DNA from: CAMDHY01 sp046156265
GTDB taxonomy: Bacteria; Pseudomonadota; Alphaproteobacteria; Rhizobiales; Segnochrobactraceae
Reading direction: 5' to 3'
DNA length: 64,000 nucleotides
NCBI RefSeq assembly: GCF_046156265.1
Contig: NZ_JAWDIR010000044.1
Location: 291,178 to 355,177, forward strand
Within the stretch, counting starts at the first letter, position 1; every line of letters starts with the position of its first letter. Under the pieces are notes generated by a model, which was not told the origin of the DNA, made no database searches, and worked only from the letters and a program-made list of their open reading frames with translations. Of the stretch, positions 15,543-26,198 are shown in pieces. Both the position numbers and the translations under genes were made by a program.

Positions 15543-16385
15543 ATGAAACTGCTGCGTTACGGCCCCGCGGGCCAGGAGAAGCCCGGCATCCTCGACGCCG
15601 ACGGCCGCATCCGCGACCTCTCCGCCCACGTCGCCGACATCGACGGCGCGGCGCTGACCCCGGACGGGCTCGCGACGATCGCCGCGATCGACGTAGCGTC
15701 CCTGCCGGTGGTCGAGGGCGAGCCGCGCATCGGCGCCTGCGTCGGCAAGGTCGGCAAGTTCCTCTGCATCGGCCTCAACTATGCCGACCACGCCGCCGAG
15801 GCGGGCATGAAGCTGCCGCCGGAGCCGGTGCTGTTCATGAAGGCGACCTCCTGCATCGTCGGCCCGAACGACGACGTCGTGCTGCCGCGCACGGCGGTGA
15901 AGGGCGACTGGGAGGTCGAGCTCGGCGTCGTCATCGGCAAAAAGGCCAAGTACGTCACGGAGGACGAGGCCCTCGACCACGTCGCCGGCTACTGCACCAT
16001 CAACGACGTGTCCGAGCGCTCCTTCCAGGCCGAGCGCGCCGGCCAGTGGACCAAGGGCAAGTCCTGCGACACCTTCGGCCCGATCGGTCCCTGGGTGGTG
16101 ACGCGCGACGAGGTCGCCGACCCGCAGGACCTCAAGCTCTGGTGCCACGTCAACGGCAAGCCGATGCAGAACGGCTCGACCAACACGATGCACTTCGGCG
16201 TCAAGCACATCGTCTCCTACCTGTCGCAGTTCTTCACGCTGGAGCCGGGCGACGTCATCGCCACCGGAACGCCGCCGGGCGTCGGGCTCGGCATGAAGCC
16301 GCCGGTGTTCCTGAAGGCCGGCGACGTCATGGAGCTCGGCGTCGAGGGCCTCGGCACCCAGCGCCAGCGCGTCGTGGCCGACTGA
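15543..16385 (+). CDS. Fumarylacetoacetate hydrolase (FAH) family protein
   Basis: A 280-residue FAH-superfamily enzyme. The acidic metal-binding residues lie in GDWEVELGVVIG, and the family landmarks GLNYADHAAE, PVLFMKATSC and the C-terminal ATGTPPGVGLGMKPP are present. Members of this subgroup include ureidoglycolate lyase, 5-oxopent-3-ene-tricarboxylate decarboxylase and acylpyruvases, so the exact reaction (C-C bond hydrolysis or decarboxylation of a 2,4-diketo or related acid) is open. It lies between an SDR and a glycerate kinase on the same strand. Confidence 0.85.
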   Translation: MKLLRYGPAGQEKPGILDADGRIRDLSAHVADIDGAALTPDGLATIAAIDVASLPVVEGEPRIGACVGKVGKFLCIGLNYADHAAEAGMKLPPEPVLFMKATSCIVGPNDDVVLPRTAVKGDWEVELGVVIGKKAKYVTEDEALDHVAGYCTINDVSERSFQAERAGQWTKGKSCDTFGPIGPWVVTRDEVADPQDLKLWCHVNGKPMQNGSTNTMHFGVKHIVSYLSQFFTLEPGDVIATGTPPGVGLGMKPPVFLKAGDVMELGVEGLGTQRQRVVAD

Positions 16386-16398
16386 GGCGCGCAGGCGG

Positions 16399-17643
16399 GT
16401 GAGCGACCTCTCCGATCGCGCGCTGCTCAAGGCGCTGTTCGATGCGGCGCTCGCCGCCTCCCTGCCGGACGGCCGCTTCGCCGGCCTGCTGCCGGAGCGA
16501 CCGAAGGGGCGCACCCTCGTGCTCGCCGCCGGCAAGGGCGCGGCGCGCATGGCGGCGGCCTTCGAGGCGGAGTGGGGCGAGCCGGTCGAGGGGCTGGCGG
16601 TCACCCGCTACGGCCACGCCGTGCCCACCCGCCACATCGAGGTGGTCGAGGCGGCCCATCCGGTGCCGGACGCCGCCGGTCTCGAGGCGGCGGGGCGGAT
16701 GCTCGAGATGGCCGGTGAGGCCGGGCCGGACGACCTCGTCGTCTTCCTGATCTCCGGCGGCGCCTCGGCGCTCTTGTCGCTGCCGGCGGACGGCATCACG
16801 CTCGACGACAAGCGGGCGATCACGACGGCGCTGCTCAAGTCGGGTGCGGCGATCGACGAGATGAACGCCGTCCGAAAGGCGCTGTCCGCGATCAAGGGCG
16901 GCCGGCTCGCCGCCGCCGCTCGCCGGGCGACGCGCGTCACCTACCTGATCTCCGACGTGCCGGGCGACGATCCCGGCGTCATCGGCTCGGGCCCCTCGAT
17001 CCCGGAGGCGGCGACGACGGAGCGGGCGTTCGCGATCCTCGCCCGCTATGGCATCGAGGTGCCGCCGCATGTCGCGGAGGCGATCCGCCGGAACGTGCCG
17101 GCCGACGTCGCGCCCGGCGCGGTCCACATGCTGGCGACGCCGAAGATGGCGCTCGACGCCGCGGCGGCGAAGGCGCGCGCGCTCGGCCTGACGCCGCTGG
17201 TGCTCGGCGACGCCATCGAGGGCAACGCGGCGGAGGTCGGCACCGTCATGGCCGGCATCGCCAAGTCCGCGGCGGCGCACGGCGAGCCGGCGAAGCGGCC
17301 GTGCGTGCTGCTCTCGGGCGGCGAGACGACGGTGATCGTCCGCGGCAAGGGCAGGGGCGGGCGCAATGCCGAGTTCCTGCTGTCCCTGGCGATCCACCTC
17401 GGCGGCCTTCCGGGCGTGTCGGCGATCGCCTGCGACACCGACGGCATCGACGGGTCGGAGGACAACGCCGGCGCCTGGATCGATGCCGACGTGCTCACCC
17501 AAGCGAAGGCCGCGGGCATCGACGCGCTCGCGCGGCTTGCCGACAACGACGCCTACACGGTGTTCGAGGCCCTCGACCGGCTGGTGGTGACCGGCCCGAC
17601 CTTCACCAACGTCAACGACTTCCGCGCGATCGTGGTGCGGTGA
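16399..17643 (+). CDS. Glycerate 2-kinase (MOFRL/DUF4147 family, TtuD-like)
   Basis: A 414-residue protein of the glycerate kinase type II family, often misnamed hydroxypyruvate reductase. It has LAAGKGAARMAAAFE near the N-terminus, the FLISGGASALLSLP nucleotide-binding loop, LISDVPGDDPGVIGSGPS, and the C-terminal MOFRL segment LSGGETTVIVRGKGRGGRNAE. It would phosphorylate D-glycerate to 2-phosphoglycerate and feed lower glycolysis. It starts with GTG 13 bases after the FAH gene. Its TGA is immediately followed by the opposite-strand stop of the xylulokinase gene, so the two transcripts converge with no gap. Confidence 0.88.
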   Translation: MSDLSDRALLKALFDAALAASLPDGRFAGLLPERPKGRTLVLAAGKGAARMAAAFEAEWGEPVEGLAVTRYGHAVPTRHIEVVEAAHPVPDAAGLEAAGRMLEMAGEAGPDDLVVFLISGGASALLSLPADGITLDDKRAITTALLKSGAAIDEMNAVRKALSAIKGGRLAAAARRATRVTYLISDVPGDDPGVIGSGPSIPEAATTERAFAILARYGIEVPPHVAEAIRRNVPADVAPGAVHMLATPKMALDAAAAKARALGLTPLVLGDAIEGNAAEVGTVMAGIAKSAAAHGEPAKRPCVLLSGGETTVIVRGKGRGGRNAEFLLSLAIHLGGLPGVSAIACDTDGIDGSEDNAGAWIDADVLTQAKAAGIDALARLADNDAYTVFEALDRLVVTGPTFTNVNDFRAIVVR

Positions 17644-19134
17644 TCAGCGGACGGATCGCGTCGTCTTCTCCGCCGCGTAGAGGGCGCGGAAGCGGGCGAG
17701 GCGCGGGGTGTAGAGCGCCGGCGCGGCCGCATCGGGCGTGAAGGTGCGGCGGATCGGCGGGCGGGTGCAGATCTCCGCCTCGCTGCCGGCGCCCGCGGCG
17801 AGCATGCCGAGACGGGCGGCGCCGAAGGCCGCGCCAAGTTCGGCGCCGCTCGGCAGGTCGAGCGGCACCTGCAGCACGTCGGCGATCATCTGCGTCCAGA
17901 AGGCCGAGCGCGAGCCGCCGCCGACGAGCAGGCAACTCGTCAGCGGCAGGCTTGCCGCATTGAAGACGTCGAGCCCGTCGGCGAAGCCGAAGGCGACGCC
18001 CTCGAGCACCGCATAGGCCATCGCGTCCGCCCCGTGCTCGGCGCGCAGGCCCTGGAACATGCCGGTCGCGCCGGCGTCGTTGTAGGGGGTGCGCTCGCCG
18101 GTGAGGTAGGGGAGGAACAAGGGCGCGTGTTCGCGGCGCCCGCGGTCGGCGGCAAACGCCTCCGCCTTGCCGATGAGGCCGGCGATGTCGTCGGCGTGGC
18201 CGGTGACACCGGCGACCCAGGAAAGCGCGGAGGCAGCGGCGAGCACCACCGCCATGCCGTGCCAGCGGCCGGGGAGCGCGTGGCAGAAGGCGTGCAGCGT
18301 CCGCTCGGGCAGCGCCGCGAGACGATCGGTGACGGAGAACAGCACGCCGGAGGTGCCGAGCGACAGGAAGCCCTCGCCGGTGCGCACCGCGCCGATGCCG
18401 ACGGCGGACGCCGCATTGTCGCCGCCGCCACCGGCGACCGGGATCCGCCGCCCGGCGAGCCCCCAGTCCGCGGCGAGGCCGGCGGACAGGTCGGCCGAGA
18501 TTTCGGAGCCTTCGACCAGTGACGGCATGTGCGAGCGGTCGAGGCCGCAGGCGGAAAGCAGCGCGTCGTCCCAGGCGCGCTTGCCGACGTCGAGCCAGAG
18601 CGTGCCGGCCGCGTCCGACATCTCGGAGACGGCAGCGCCCGTAAGCCTCAGGCGGACATAGTCCTTCGGCAGCAGCACGAGGCGCGTCTTCGCGAACACT
18701 TCGGGTTCGTGCTCGGCCACCCAGACGAGCTTCGGGGCGGTGAAGCCGGGCATCGGGATGTTCGCCGCGCGCGTCGTGAAGTCCGGCACGCGGCGCAGGA
18801 GCTCGGCGCACTGCGCCTCGGATCGGCCGTCGTTCCAGATGATTGCCGGGCGCAGCACTTGGTGAGCGCCGTCGAGCAGTACCGCGCCGTGCATCTGTCC
18901 GGAGAGGCCGATGGCGGCGACGCCGGCGAAGGCCTCCGGGGCCGAGGCGCGGACGGCGGCCACGGCGCCGAGCGTCGCCTGCCACCAGTCTTCCGGGTCC
19001 TGCTCCGACCACAAGGGCTTCGGCCGCGAGACGGTGAGCGGCAGCGACGCCTCCGTCAGCACCGCCTGCGACGGGTCGAGGAGCACGGCCTTCACCGACG
19101 AGGTGCCGACGTCGATGCCGAGGAAGCTGGTCAT
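17644..19134 (-). CDS. xylB: Xylulokinase (FGGY family)
   Basis: A 496-residue FGGY kinase. The phosphate-1 loop is LGIDVGTSSVKAVLLD, the xylulokinase-type LSGQMHGAVLLD follows, and the C-terminal ATP-site loop is LVGGGSRSAFW. It would phosphorylate D-xylulose to xylulose-5-phosphate. The start is the ATG giving MTSFLGIDVG; a longer reading adds an unlikely Pro-rich tail. It is the last gene of the long minus-strand polyol operon, 60 bases after the ABC ATPase. A second FGGY kinase of a different subfamily is encoded two genes upstream, so the operon can phosphorylate two different ketoses. Confidence 0.9.
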   Translation of the reverse strand: MTSFLGIDVGTSSVKAVLLDPSQAVLTEASLPLTVSRPKPLWSEQDPEDWWQATLGAVAAVRASAPEAFAGVAAIGLSGQMHGAVLLDGAHQVLRPAIIWNDGRSEAQCAELLRRVPDFTTRAANIPMPGFTAPKLVWVAEHEPEVFAKTRLVLLPKDYVRLRLTGAAVSEMSDAAGTLWLDVGKRAWDDALLSACGLDRSHMPSLVEGSEISADLSAGLAADWGLAGRRIPVAGGGGDNAASAVGIGAVRTGEGFLSLGTSGVLFSVTDRLAALPERTLHAFCHALPGRWHGMAVVLAAASALSWVAGVTGHADDIAGLIGKAEAFAADRGRREHAPLFLPYLTGERTPYNDAGATGMFQGLRAEHGADAMAYAVLEGVAFGFADGLDVFNAASLPLTSCLLVGGGSRSAFWTQMIADVLQVPLDLPSGAELGAAFGAARLGMLAAGAGSEAEICTRPPIRRTFTPDAAAPALYTPRLARFRALYAAEKTTRSVR

Positions 19135-19194
19135 GGCGGTGGGTTCCGGAGAGGGCGGGCGGGCAAACATGGCAGGCGAATGGAGCGGCAGGCG

Positions 19195-20282
<1,088 letters not shown>

Positions 20283-20283
<1 letters not shown>

Positions 20284-21908
20284 TACGCGGCTCCCGCCAT
20301 GCCTTGTCCCGTCGTCGCCATCAGCGCGCGGGCGTCCCGTTCGATGCGATTGCGGACCTCGAAGAGGTCGAGATAGGTGCGATAGGCGCGGGCGTGCGCC
20401 GCCTTCCAGGCCGGATCGGCGGCGTGCACCGTCTGCCGCGGCGCCATCCGTTCCACGGCGCCGAAGAGGTCGGGCGCGAGGCCGCCGGCGACGGCCGCCA
20501 CCATGGCGGTGCCGAGCAGCACCGGCTCGGCGGTGTCGCTGGTGACGAGCTCGGCGCCGAGCGCGTCGCGGTAGAGCCGCATCATCAAGGGGTTCTTGAT
20601 GTGGCCGCCGGCGAGCGTCACGCGGGTGATCGCGTAGCCGTGGCGGTTTAGGTGATCGACGATGTGGCGGGCCTGCAAGGCGAGCGCGCGGGCGGTGGCA
20701 TAGTAGTGCTCGAGGAAGGCGCGCCGGCTCGTCTCCTCGCCGAGGCCGGTGACGAGCGCGCGCACGCTGCCGTCGCCGAGCGGCGCGCGGTTGCCGAGCC
20801 AGTCCGGCACGATGTGGCGGCGGGCGGCGAAGGCCGGGCCTTCCGCGTCGAGCACCGACAGGATCGCCGCGGCGGTGTCGCGGTGGTGCTCACCCGAGGC
20901 CTTGCCGGGGCTGCCGGGGTGGTGGTCGAGCACGGCGTCGAGGGCCGCGCCCGACAGGCTCTGGCCGGCCTCGTGCATCCAGAAGCCGGGGAAGACGGCG
21001 TCGCGGAATGGCCCCCAGACGCCGGAGATCTGCCGCTCGTCGGCCGCCCACGCCATGTGCGAGCTCGACGTGCCGGCGATCATCGCGAGCACCGTGTTCA
21101 TCGCCCCGGCATAGCCGCGGCCGATGACGCCGAGCGCGCCGGCCTCGGCGTCGATCAGGCCGACGGCGACGGGCGTTCCCACCGGAAGCCCGGTTTCGGC
21201 CTCCGCCTCCGGCGAGACGTGCCCGTGCAGGGTGCCGACCGGCGACGGCGGCTCGTCGAGGCGGCCGAGGCGCAACAGGTCGGCGACGCCGAGGTGGGCC
21301 AGCAAGTCGCGCCGCCACGGGTCGGGGTCGTTCGGCAGGTAGGGCCACTTGGCGGCGAGGCCGCAGAGCGAGTGGCGGTCGGCGCCGGTGAGGCGGAGCG
21401 CCAGCTCGTCGCAGAGGTCGCGGGCGGCGGTGAGGCGCGCCCACGCTGCCGGCCGGTGCCGCTTCAGCCACAGGAGCTTCGGCAGGTTGATCTCCGGCGA
21501 AACGCTGCCGCCGACGTATCCGAGCCAGCGGTCGCCGGTGGCGCCGATCTCCTCGGCCTCCGCCTCGCCGCGGTGGTCCATCCAGCAGACCACATCGGCG
21601 TCGCCGTCGAGCGGCCGCTCGCCGTCGGCCCGCAGCGCGAGCGAGGAGGTGGCGTCGAAGGCGACGGCGGCGACACGGCGGGCGGCGTCGGGCTCGGCGG
21701 CGAGGCAGGCGCGGATCGCCGCCGTCGTCGCCGCCCAGATCTCGTCCATGCGGTAGACGGCATGGTGCTCGAGCGGCTTCAGCAGGGTGAACGGAGCGGT
21801 CGCGGTCGCCAGGCAGGTGCCGTCCGCGCCGAACAGGCCGGCACGCGCCGACAGCGTGCCGACGTCGACGGCGAGAAGGGTGGCATCGGGGGAGGGGGGC
21901 GTCGTCAC
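20283..21908 (-). CDS. FGGY-family pentulose kinase (probable D-ribulokinase)
   Basis: A 541-residue FGGY kinase, longer than the XylB-type protein in the same operon. It begins LLAVDVGTLSARAGLFGADG and contains FDATSSLAL, INLPKLLWLKRHRP, a catalytic Asp in GLIDAEAGALG and the AGTSSSHMAW loop. These are landmarks of the pentulose kinase group that contains ribulokinases. D-ribulose is the likely substrate, giving ribulose-5-phosphate; L-ribulose or erythritol are alternatives. It overlaps the SorC regulator gene by ATGA, indicating translational coupling. Confidence 0.82.
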
Positions 21909-22882
21909 AGCAGCGCCCGGGCCACGGCCTCGTCTGTGACGAGGTGGTTGACGTAGCGGGCGGCGAGCGCGCCGCGGATGACGGCCACCTTGTGAACGCC
22001 GCCGGAGGCGAGGATCGTCGTCGGGATCGAGCGCAGATCGGCGAGCGGCAATGCCATGACGCGCTGGTTGAGCGGATGGTCGACGGGATTGCCGTCGGCA
22101 TCGAAATAGGTCGCCAGCATATCGCCGACAGCGCCAGCCTTCTTCAGACCCTCGGCGTTCTCGGCGACGATCTGGGTGGCGGCGAGGTTCGACCGGGTCG
22201 AGAGGTCACCGCAGGAGACGAGCGCGATGTCGACCTCGCGGGCCCGCCGCATCACGTCGGCGAGGCCATAGTGGGTGAGCAGCGTCGCGCGGCTCTCGAC
22301 GCTCGGACAGTAGACGGGGGCCGCCATGTAGTGGCACTCGGCTTCCAGCATGCGCGTCAGCTCGGTCGAGACCTCGAACGTGTTGGTGCCGGAGCCGCGG
22401 GTGAGGCCGCCCATCAGGGCGACCACCCACAGCCCCGACGCTTTCCGCGGCGGCAGCCGCCGCACCGTGGCCGAGAGCGTCCGCCCCCACCCCACGCCGA
22501 TCGACTGCTTGCCGACGATCAGCCGGTCGAGCAGCGCCGCCGCCGCCTCGCCGATCACCCGCTGCTGGTCGTCTTCGCCGACCGCCGGCACCACCACCGC
22601 CTCGGTGAGACCATAGCGCGCCTTCAGCGCCTCCTCCAAGGCGACGCAGTCGGCGAGCGGCATGCGCACCTCGATCCGCACCGAGCCGTCGGCGCGGGCC
22701 TGGCCGACGATGCGGTTGACCTTGAGCCGCGTCAGGCCGAGCCGGTCGGCGATCTCCTGCTGAGTGAGGCCGCCGACATAATAGTACCAGGTGACCCGCG
22801 CCCGGACGCGCTCGGCGTCGAGATCGTCGAGGCGCAGCAGGGCGCCGTCGCCGGACGGCAGGGTCACGAGGCTCTCGGCCAC
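21905..22882 (-). CDS. SorC/DeoR-type sugar-binding transcriptional regulator
   Basis: A 325-residue regulator of the SorC family. The N-terminal helix-turn-helix is LTQQEIADRLGLTRLKVNRI, and the rest is a sugar-phosphate-binding domain (GVGWGRTLSATVRRLP; VVALMGGLTRGSGTN; ILASGGVHKV). Such proteins, for example EryD and SorC, sense a phosphorylated or free sugar and control the operon they sit in. It starts with GTG 4 bases after the epimerase gene and is inside the operon rather than divergent from it, so it probably acts on the promoter near 28.78 kb and is itself under that control. Confidence 0.87.
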   Translation of the reverse strand: MAESLVTLPSGDGALLRLDDLDAERVRARVTWYYYVGGLTQQEIADRLGLTRLKVNRIVGQARADGSVRIEVRMPLADCVALEEALKARYGLTEAVVVPAVGEDDQQRVIGEAAAALLDRLIVGKQSIGVGWGRTLSATVRRLPPRKASGLWVVALMGGLTRGSGTNTFEVSTELTRMLEAECHYMAAPVYCPSVESRATLLTHYGLADVMRRAREVDIALVSCGDLSTRSNLAATQIVAENAEGLKKAGAVGDMLATYFDADGNPVDHPLNQRVMALPLADLRSIPTTILASGGVHKVAVIRGALAARYVNHLVTDEAVARALL

Positions 22883-22886
22883 GCCC

Positions 22887-23792
22887 TCAGCCCCTCGCGA
22901 AGGCGGGCTTCAGCACCGCCACGGAGCGGCGGACGACGTCGAGCACCGAGGCGTCGTCGCGCTCGAAGGGGTAGAAGACCTCGAGGAACACCGGCTTGTC
23001 GCCATGGCCGGTGTGGGCGAGCAGCGCCACCGCGGCAGTCGGCTCCACCATGCCGGCCTCGGTGAAGTCCCAGTGCCGATCGTACTGGCCGTCCGTCTGC
23101 TGGATGTGGAGCATGCCGATGTCGTCCCCGAGCGCTTCCAGCCATCCTTCCATCCGCGCCCGGTAGCGTCCATAGAGCGGCTCGAAGGTGGCGTGGCCCC
23201 AGTCGACGCAGTAGCGCCACGACACGGCCGACCCGCGCACGTCCGCCATCATCTGCTCGGCTTGCGCGATCGTCGACGGCCACTCGCGGCGCATCGGCGT
23301 CGGCTCGACATAGAGCTCCGTCAGGCCGTGCGCCTTCGCCACCGCGGCGAGCCGGTGCATGCGGGCGAGGAGGTCGGCGTAGTCGGCCGCATCGATCGCA
23401 TCCGCCTCGTGGGCGTCGGGGCGCGAGGCGATGGCGCCGAGAGGGCCGCCGACGGAGGGAATGCCGGCCAGAGCCGCAAAGCGGTAGGCGCGGCCGAGCC
23501 AGGCTTCCGCGACGTCGCGCACGGCCGAATCGGGGTGGAGCAGCTGGTTGTAGGTGTAGTGGGCGAGGCCGATGAAGGCGCTGTGGACGGTAACGTCGTG
23601 CGCCGCGGTCGCCTCGCGGATCGCGTGCGCCTGACGGTCGAGCAGGGCGTCCGGCCACGTCGGGTCGACGAGGTCGAAGGAGAGCTGCACGAGGCCGACG
23701 CCGAGCTCCTCGCGCACCAATCGCGCCCACAGCGCCGGTGTCACCCAGCGCTTGACGCAGAACGACAGGTTGACGCCGAAGCGCTCGCTCAT
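22887..23792 (-). CDS. TIM-barrel sugar phosphate isomerase/epimerase
   Basis: A 301-residue AP endonuclease-2/xylose isomerase-like TIM barrel. Metal-binding acids and histidines are visible in VEPTPMRREWPS, VDWGHATFEP, MLHIQQTDGQYDRHWDF and FLEVFYPFERDD. Similar proteins in rhizobial and Brucella polyol loci (EryC-type) epimerise ketose phosphates. In this operon it may interconvert the ketoses or ketose phosphates made by the dehydrogenase and kinases. The ATG giving MSERFGVNLSFCVKRW was chosen because the longer frame overlaps the permease gene. Confidence 0.8.
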   Translation of the reverse strand: MSERFGVNLSFCVKRWVTPALWARLVREELGVGLVQLSFDLVDPTWPDALLDRQAHAIREATAAHDVTVHSAFIGLAHYTYNQLLHPDSAVRDVAEAWLGRAYRFAALAGIPSVGGPLGAIASRPDAHEADAIDAADYADLLARMHRLAAVAKAHGLTELYVEPTPMRREWPSTIAQAEQMMADVRGSAVSWRYCVDWGHATFEPLYGRYRARMEGWLEALGDDIGMLHIQQTDGQYDRHWDFTEAGMVEPTAAVALLAHTGHGDKPVFLEVFYPFERDDASVLDVVRRSVAVLKPAFARG

Positions 23793-23812
23793 CGCAGTCC
23801 CCCTCGCGAGTT

Positions 23813-24631
23813 CTATTTCGTGGCGCCCATCGTCAGCCCGCGCACCATGTGGCGGGAGACGAGGAGCGCGAAGATCGTCACCGGCAGCACGATGACGGTG
23901 CCGGTCGCCATGATCTTCCCCCACGGCAGCTCGTAGCCGGACATGAAGCTCGTCGCCGCCACCGGCGCCGTCTGCACGGCGCGGCGCGTCAGCACCAGCG
24001 CGTAGAGGAGCTCGTTCCACGAGAAGATGAAGGAGAAGATCGCCGAGACCGCGATGCCGGGCACGCCGAGCGGCAGGTAGATGCGCCAGAAGATCAGGAA
24101 CTGGCTGGCACCGTCGAGGCGGGCCGCCTGCTCGAGCTCGCTCGGGATCGAGCGGAACTGGTCGGTGCAGATCCACACGACGATCGGCAGGTTGAAGGTG
24201 AGGTAGATCAGGATCAGCACCAGGTGGGTGTCGAGCAGGCCGAGCGTCTGGGCGAGCAGGTAGACCGGCAGCGCCAGCACGATCGGGCTGATCATGCGGT
24301 TGGAGATGAACCAGAACCACAGGTCCGATTTGCCGCGGAACTCGAAGCGGGCGAGCGCATAGGCGGCCGGCGCGCCGAGCACGATCGCGAGCAGCGTCGT
24401 CGAGGTGGCGATGATCAGCGAGTGCATCACCGACGAGATGATCTTCGGGTCCTCGAAGATCTCTCGGTAGTGGTCGAGCGTCGGCGTGAACAGCCAGACC
24501 GGCGGGGAGGCCAGAAGGTCGGACTGGTCCTTCAGGCTGCTCGTCACCATCCAGTAGAACGGGAACAACGTAAAGGCCAGCACGAGCAGGAGCCCGACGA
24601 AGTGGATGCCACGTCCGAAGCGCATCGACAT
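23813..24631 (-). CDS. Carbohydrate ABC transporter permease (MalG type)
   Basis: A 272-residue inner-membrane permease with about six transmembrane segments. The EAA loop that docks the ATPase reads EQAARLDGASQFLIFWRIYL followed by PLGVPG. The C-terminal segment (LLVSRHMVRGLTMGATK) is typical of MalG-like subunits. The start is the ATG that overlaps the previous stop as TGATG. It pairs with the MalF-type permease encoded just upstream. Confidence 0.92.
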   Translation of the reverse strand: MSMRFGRGIHFVGLLLVLAFTLFPFYWMVTSSLKDQSDLLASPPVWLFTPTLDHYREIFEDPKIISSVMHSLIIATSTTLLAIVLGAPAAYALARFEFRGKSDLWFWFISNRMISPIVLALPVYLLAQTLGLLDTHLVLILIYLTFNLPIVVWICTDQFRSIPSELEQAARLDGASQFLIFWRIYLPLGVPGIAVSAIFSFIFSWNELLYALVLTRRAVQTAPVAATSFMSGYELPWGKIMATGTVIVLPVTIFALLVSRHMVRGLTMGATK

Positions 24632-25551
24632 CACTGGATCTCCCGGTAGAAGACGCGGATGTAGAGGCGGCTCAGCATGATCGTCAGGATCAGCAAGAGG
24701 ATCGCCTGCGCCGAGGCGGTACCCATGTCGAAGACGCGGAAGCCGACGCGCTGGATGTAGATCGAGATCAGCTCGGTCGCCGTGCCCGGGCCGCCGCGCG
24801 TCATCGTGAAGATCATGTCGAAGAGCTTCAGCACGTCGGCCGAGCGCAGGATCAGGACGGCGGTGAGGCCGGGCAGGAGATAGGGCAGCTGCACGTAGCG
24901 CAGCAGTGCCACCTTGCTGGAGGTTTCGAGCCGCGCCGCCTCCTCGACCTCCACCGGCACCATCGACAGGCCGGCGAGGAAGATCAGCGCGCAGAACGGC
25001 GTCCACTGCCAGATGTCCATGATGGCGATCGCCGCAAACGCGCCATTGGTGGTGGCGAGCCAGTCGAAGCCGGGGATGCCGAACCAGCCGAGCATCTGGT
25101 TGGCGACGCCGAAATTGCCGTTGAAGACGAGGCGGCCGATCAGGCCGACGACGGCGTAGGTGGTGGCGAGCGGCACCACCAGCGAGACGCGCGACAGCGT
25201 GCGCAACAGCCCGAGGCCTGGCTTGTGCAGCAGCAGCGCGATGACGATGCCGAGGAAGATCTGGAACGGCATCACCGTCAGGAAGAACCGGAACGTCAGC
25301 CCCAGCGTGTCCCAGAAGGTCTGGTCGGTCAGGACCTTCTGGTAGTTGTCGAAGCCGATGAAGGGAAAGCCGTCGCGCGGCCGCGTGATGTTGTAGCGGC
25401 GGAACGAGGTGACGAGCGCGAAGATCGTCGGGTAGATGCCGATGACGAGCAGCGCCAGCACGGCCGGCGCCAGGAACAGCGCCGGCGTCCAGCGGCCGTA
25501 GCCGGGGTTAAGCCGGCCGGCGGGCTTCGGGGTCGGCGGGGCGGCGCTCAT
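24631..25551 (-). CDS. Carbohydrate ABC transporter permease (MalF type)
   Basis: A 306-residue permease with six predicted membrane spans. A cytoplasmic N-terminus rich in Pro precedes FLAPAVLALLVIGIYPTIFA, and the EAA loop is EEAARLETSSKVALLRYVQL followed by PYLLPG. It forms the channel with the MalG-type protein. Its start overlaps the end of the SIS-domain gene by ATGA, so the SIS protein is tightly coupled to the transporter genes. Confidence 0.92.
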   Translation of the reverse strand: MSAAPPTPKPAGRLNPGYGRWTPALFLAPAVLALLVIGIYPTIFALVTSFRRYNITRPRDGFPFIGFDNYQKVLTDQTFWDTLGLTFRFFLTVMPFQIFLGIVIALLLHKPGLGLLRTLSRVSLVVPLATTYAVVGLIGRLVFNGNFGVANQMLGWFGIPGFDWLATTNGAFAAIAIMDIWQWTPFCALIFLAGLSMVPVEVEEAARLETSSKVALLRYVQLPYLLPGLTAVLILRSADVLKLFDMIFTMTRGGPGTATELISIYIQRVGFRVFDMGTASAQAILLLILTIMLSRLYIRVFYREIQ

Positions 25552-26099
25552 TCGAGGTTCGTGTGGTTGGCGCGCATGGCGTCCGGCGTGACGCCGAGAC
25601 GGTCGCGCAGCTTCAGGATCATCACCTCGAAGAGAATGTACTGGGCGCCCTCGTAGAGCGAGCCCATCGGCAGCACCGAGGTCGCCGGGCCGGTATCGTC
25701 GGCCATCGTCTGGGCGGGGACGGGGAGGACGAAGTCTGCCCGCTTCGCCGCCTCGCCATCAGGCTGTGCCGTGACGACCAGCGTCTTGGCGCCGGCCTCC
25801 TTCGCCACGCCCATCAGGGCGAGCACGGTGGAGAATTCGCCTGGTCCGGCGGAGACGATCAAGAGGTCGCCCGGTCCGACCGGCGGAGTGGTCATGTCGC
25901 CGACCATCGCGGCCTGCCGGCCGAGATGGAAGAGCCGCATGGCGAAGCCCTTGATCTGCAGACCTTCGCGCCCGACGCCGTAGAGCGCGATGCGCTCGGC
26001 CGCAGCGATCGCCTCGACCGCACGGTCGACGGCGGTCTCGTCGAGGCGGGAGAAGACGCGGGCGAGGTCGTCGAGGGCCCGGTGATAGAGCGATGTCAT
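25548..26099 (-). CDS. SIS-domain protein, 6-phospho-3-hexuloisomerase (HxlB)-like
   Basis: A 183-residue single SIS domain. The sugar-phosphate loop segments are RIALYGVGREGLQIKGFAMR and LLIVSAGPGEFSTV, and the C-terminal helix ends MRANHTNLE. Size and layout match HxlB, which isomerises hexulose-6-phosphate and fructose-6-phosphate in the ribulose monophosphate pathway. No hps partner is in the window. In this operon it may isomerise another sugar phosphate, such as a pentose-5-phosphate. The start is the ATG giving MTSLYHRALDD; a longer frame adds a Pro/Arg-rich tail unlike the family. A stable hairpin lies between it and the binding-protein gene. Confidence 0.8.
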   Translation of the reverse strand: MTSLYHRALDDLARVFSRLDETAVDRAVEAIAAAERIALYGVGREGLQIKGFAMRLFHLGRQAAMVGDMTTPPVGPGDLLIVSAGPGEFSTVLALMGVAKEAGAKTLVVTAQPDGEAAKRADFVLPVPAQTMADDTGPATSVLPMGSLYEGAQYILFEVMILKLRDRLGVTPDAMRANHTNLE

Positions 26100-26198
26100 C
26101 GCAGCGCTCCGTCGGCGCGAGGAAAACTCGGCGCGCGAGAAGTCTCGGGGTTCGGGAAAAGCGGGCGGGGGCCGCGAGCCGGCCACCCGCCCGGAAGC

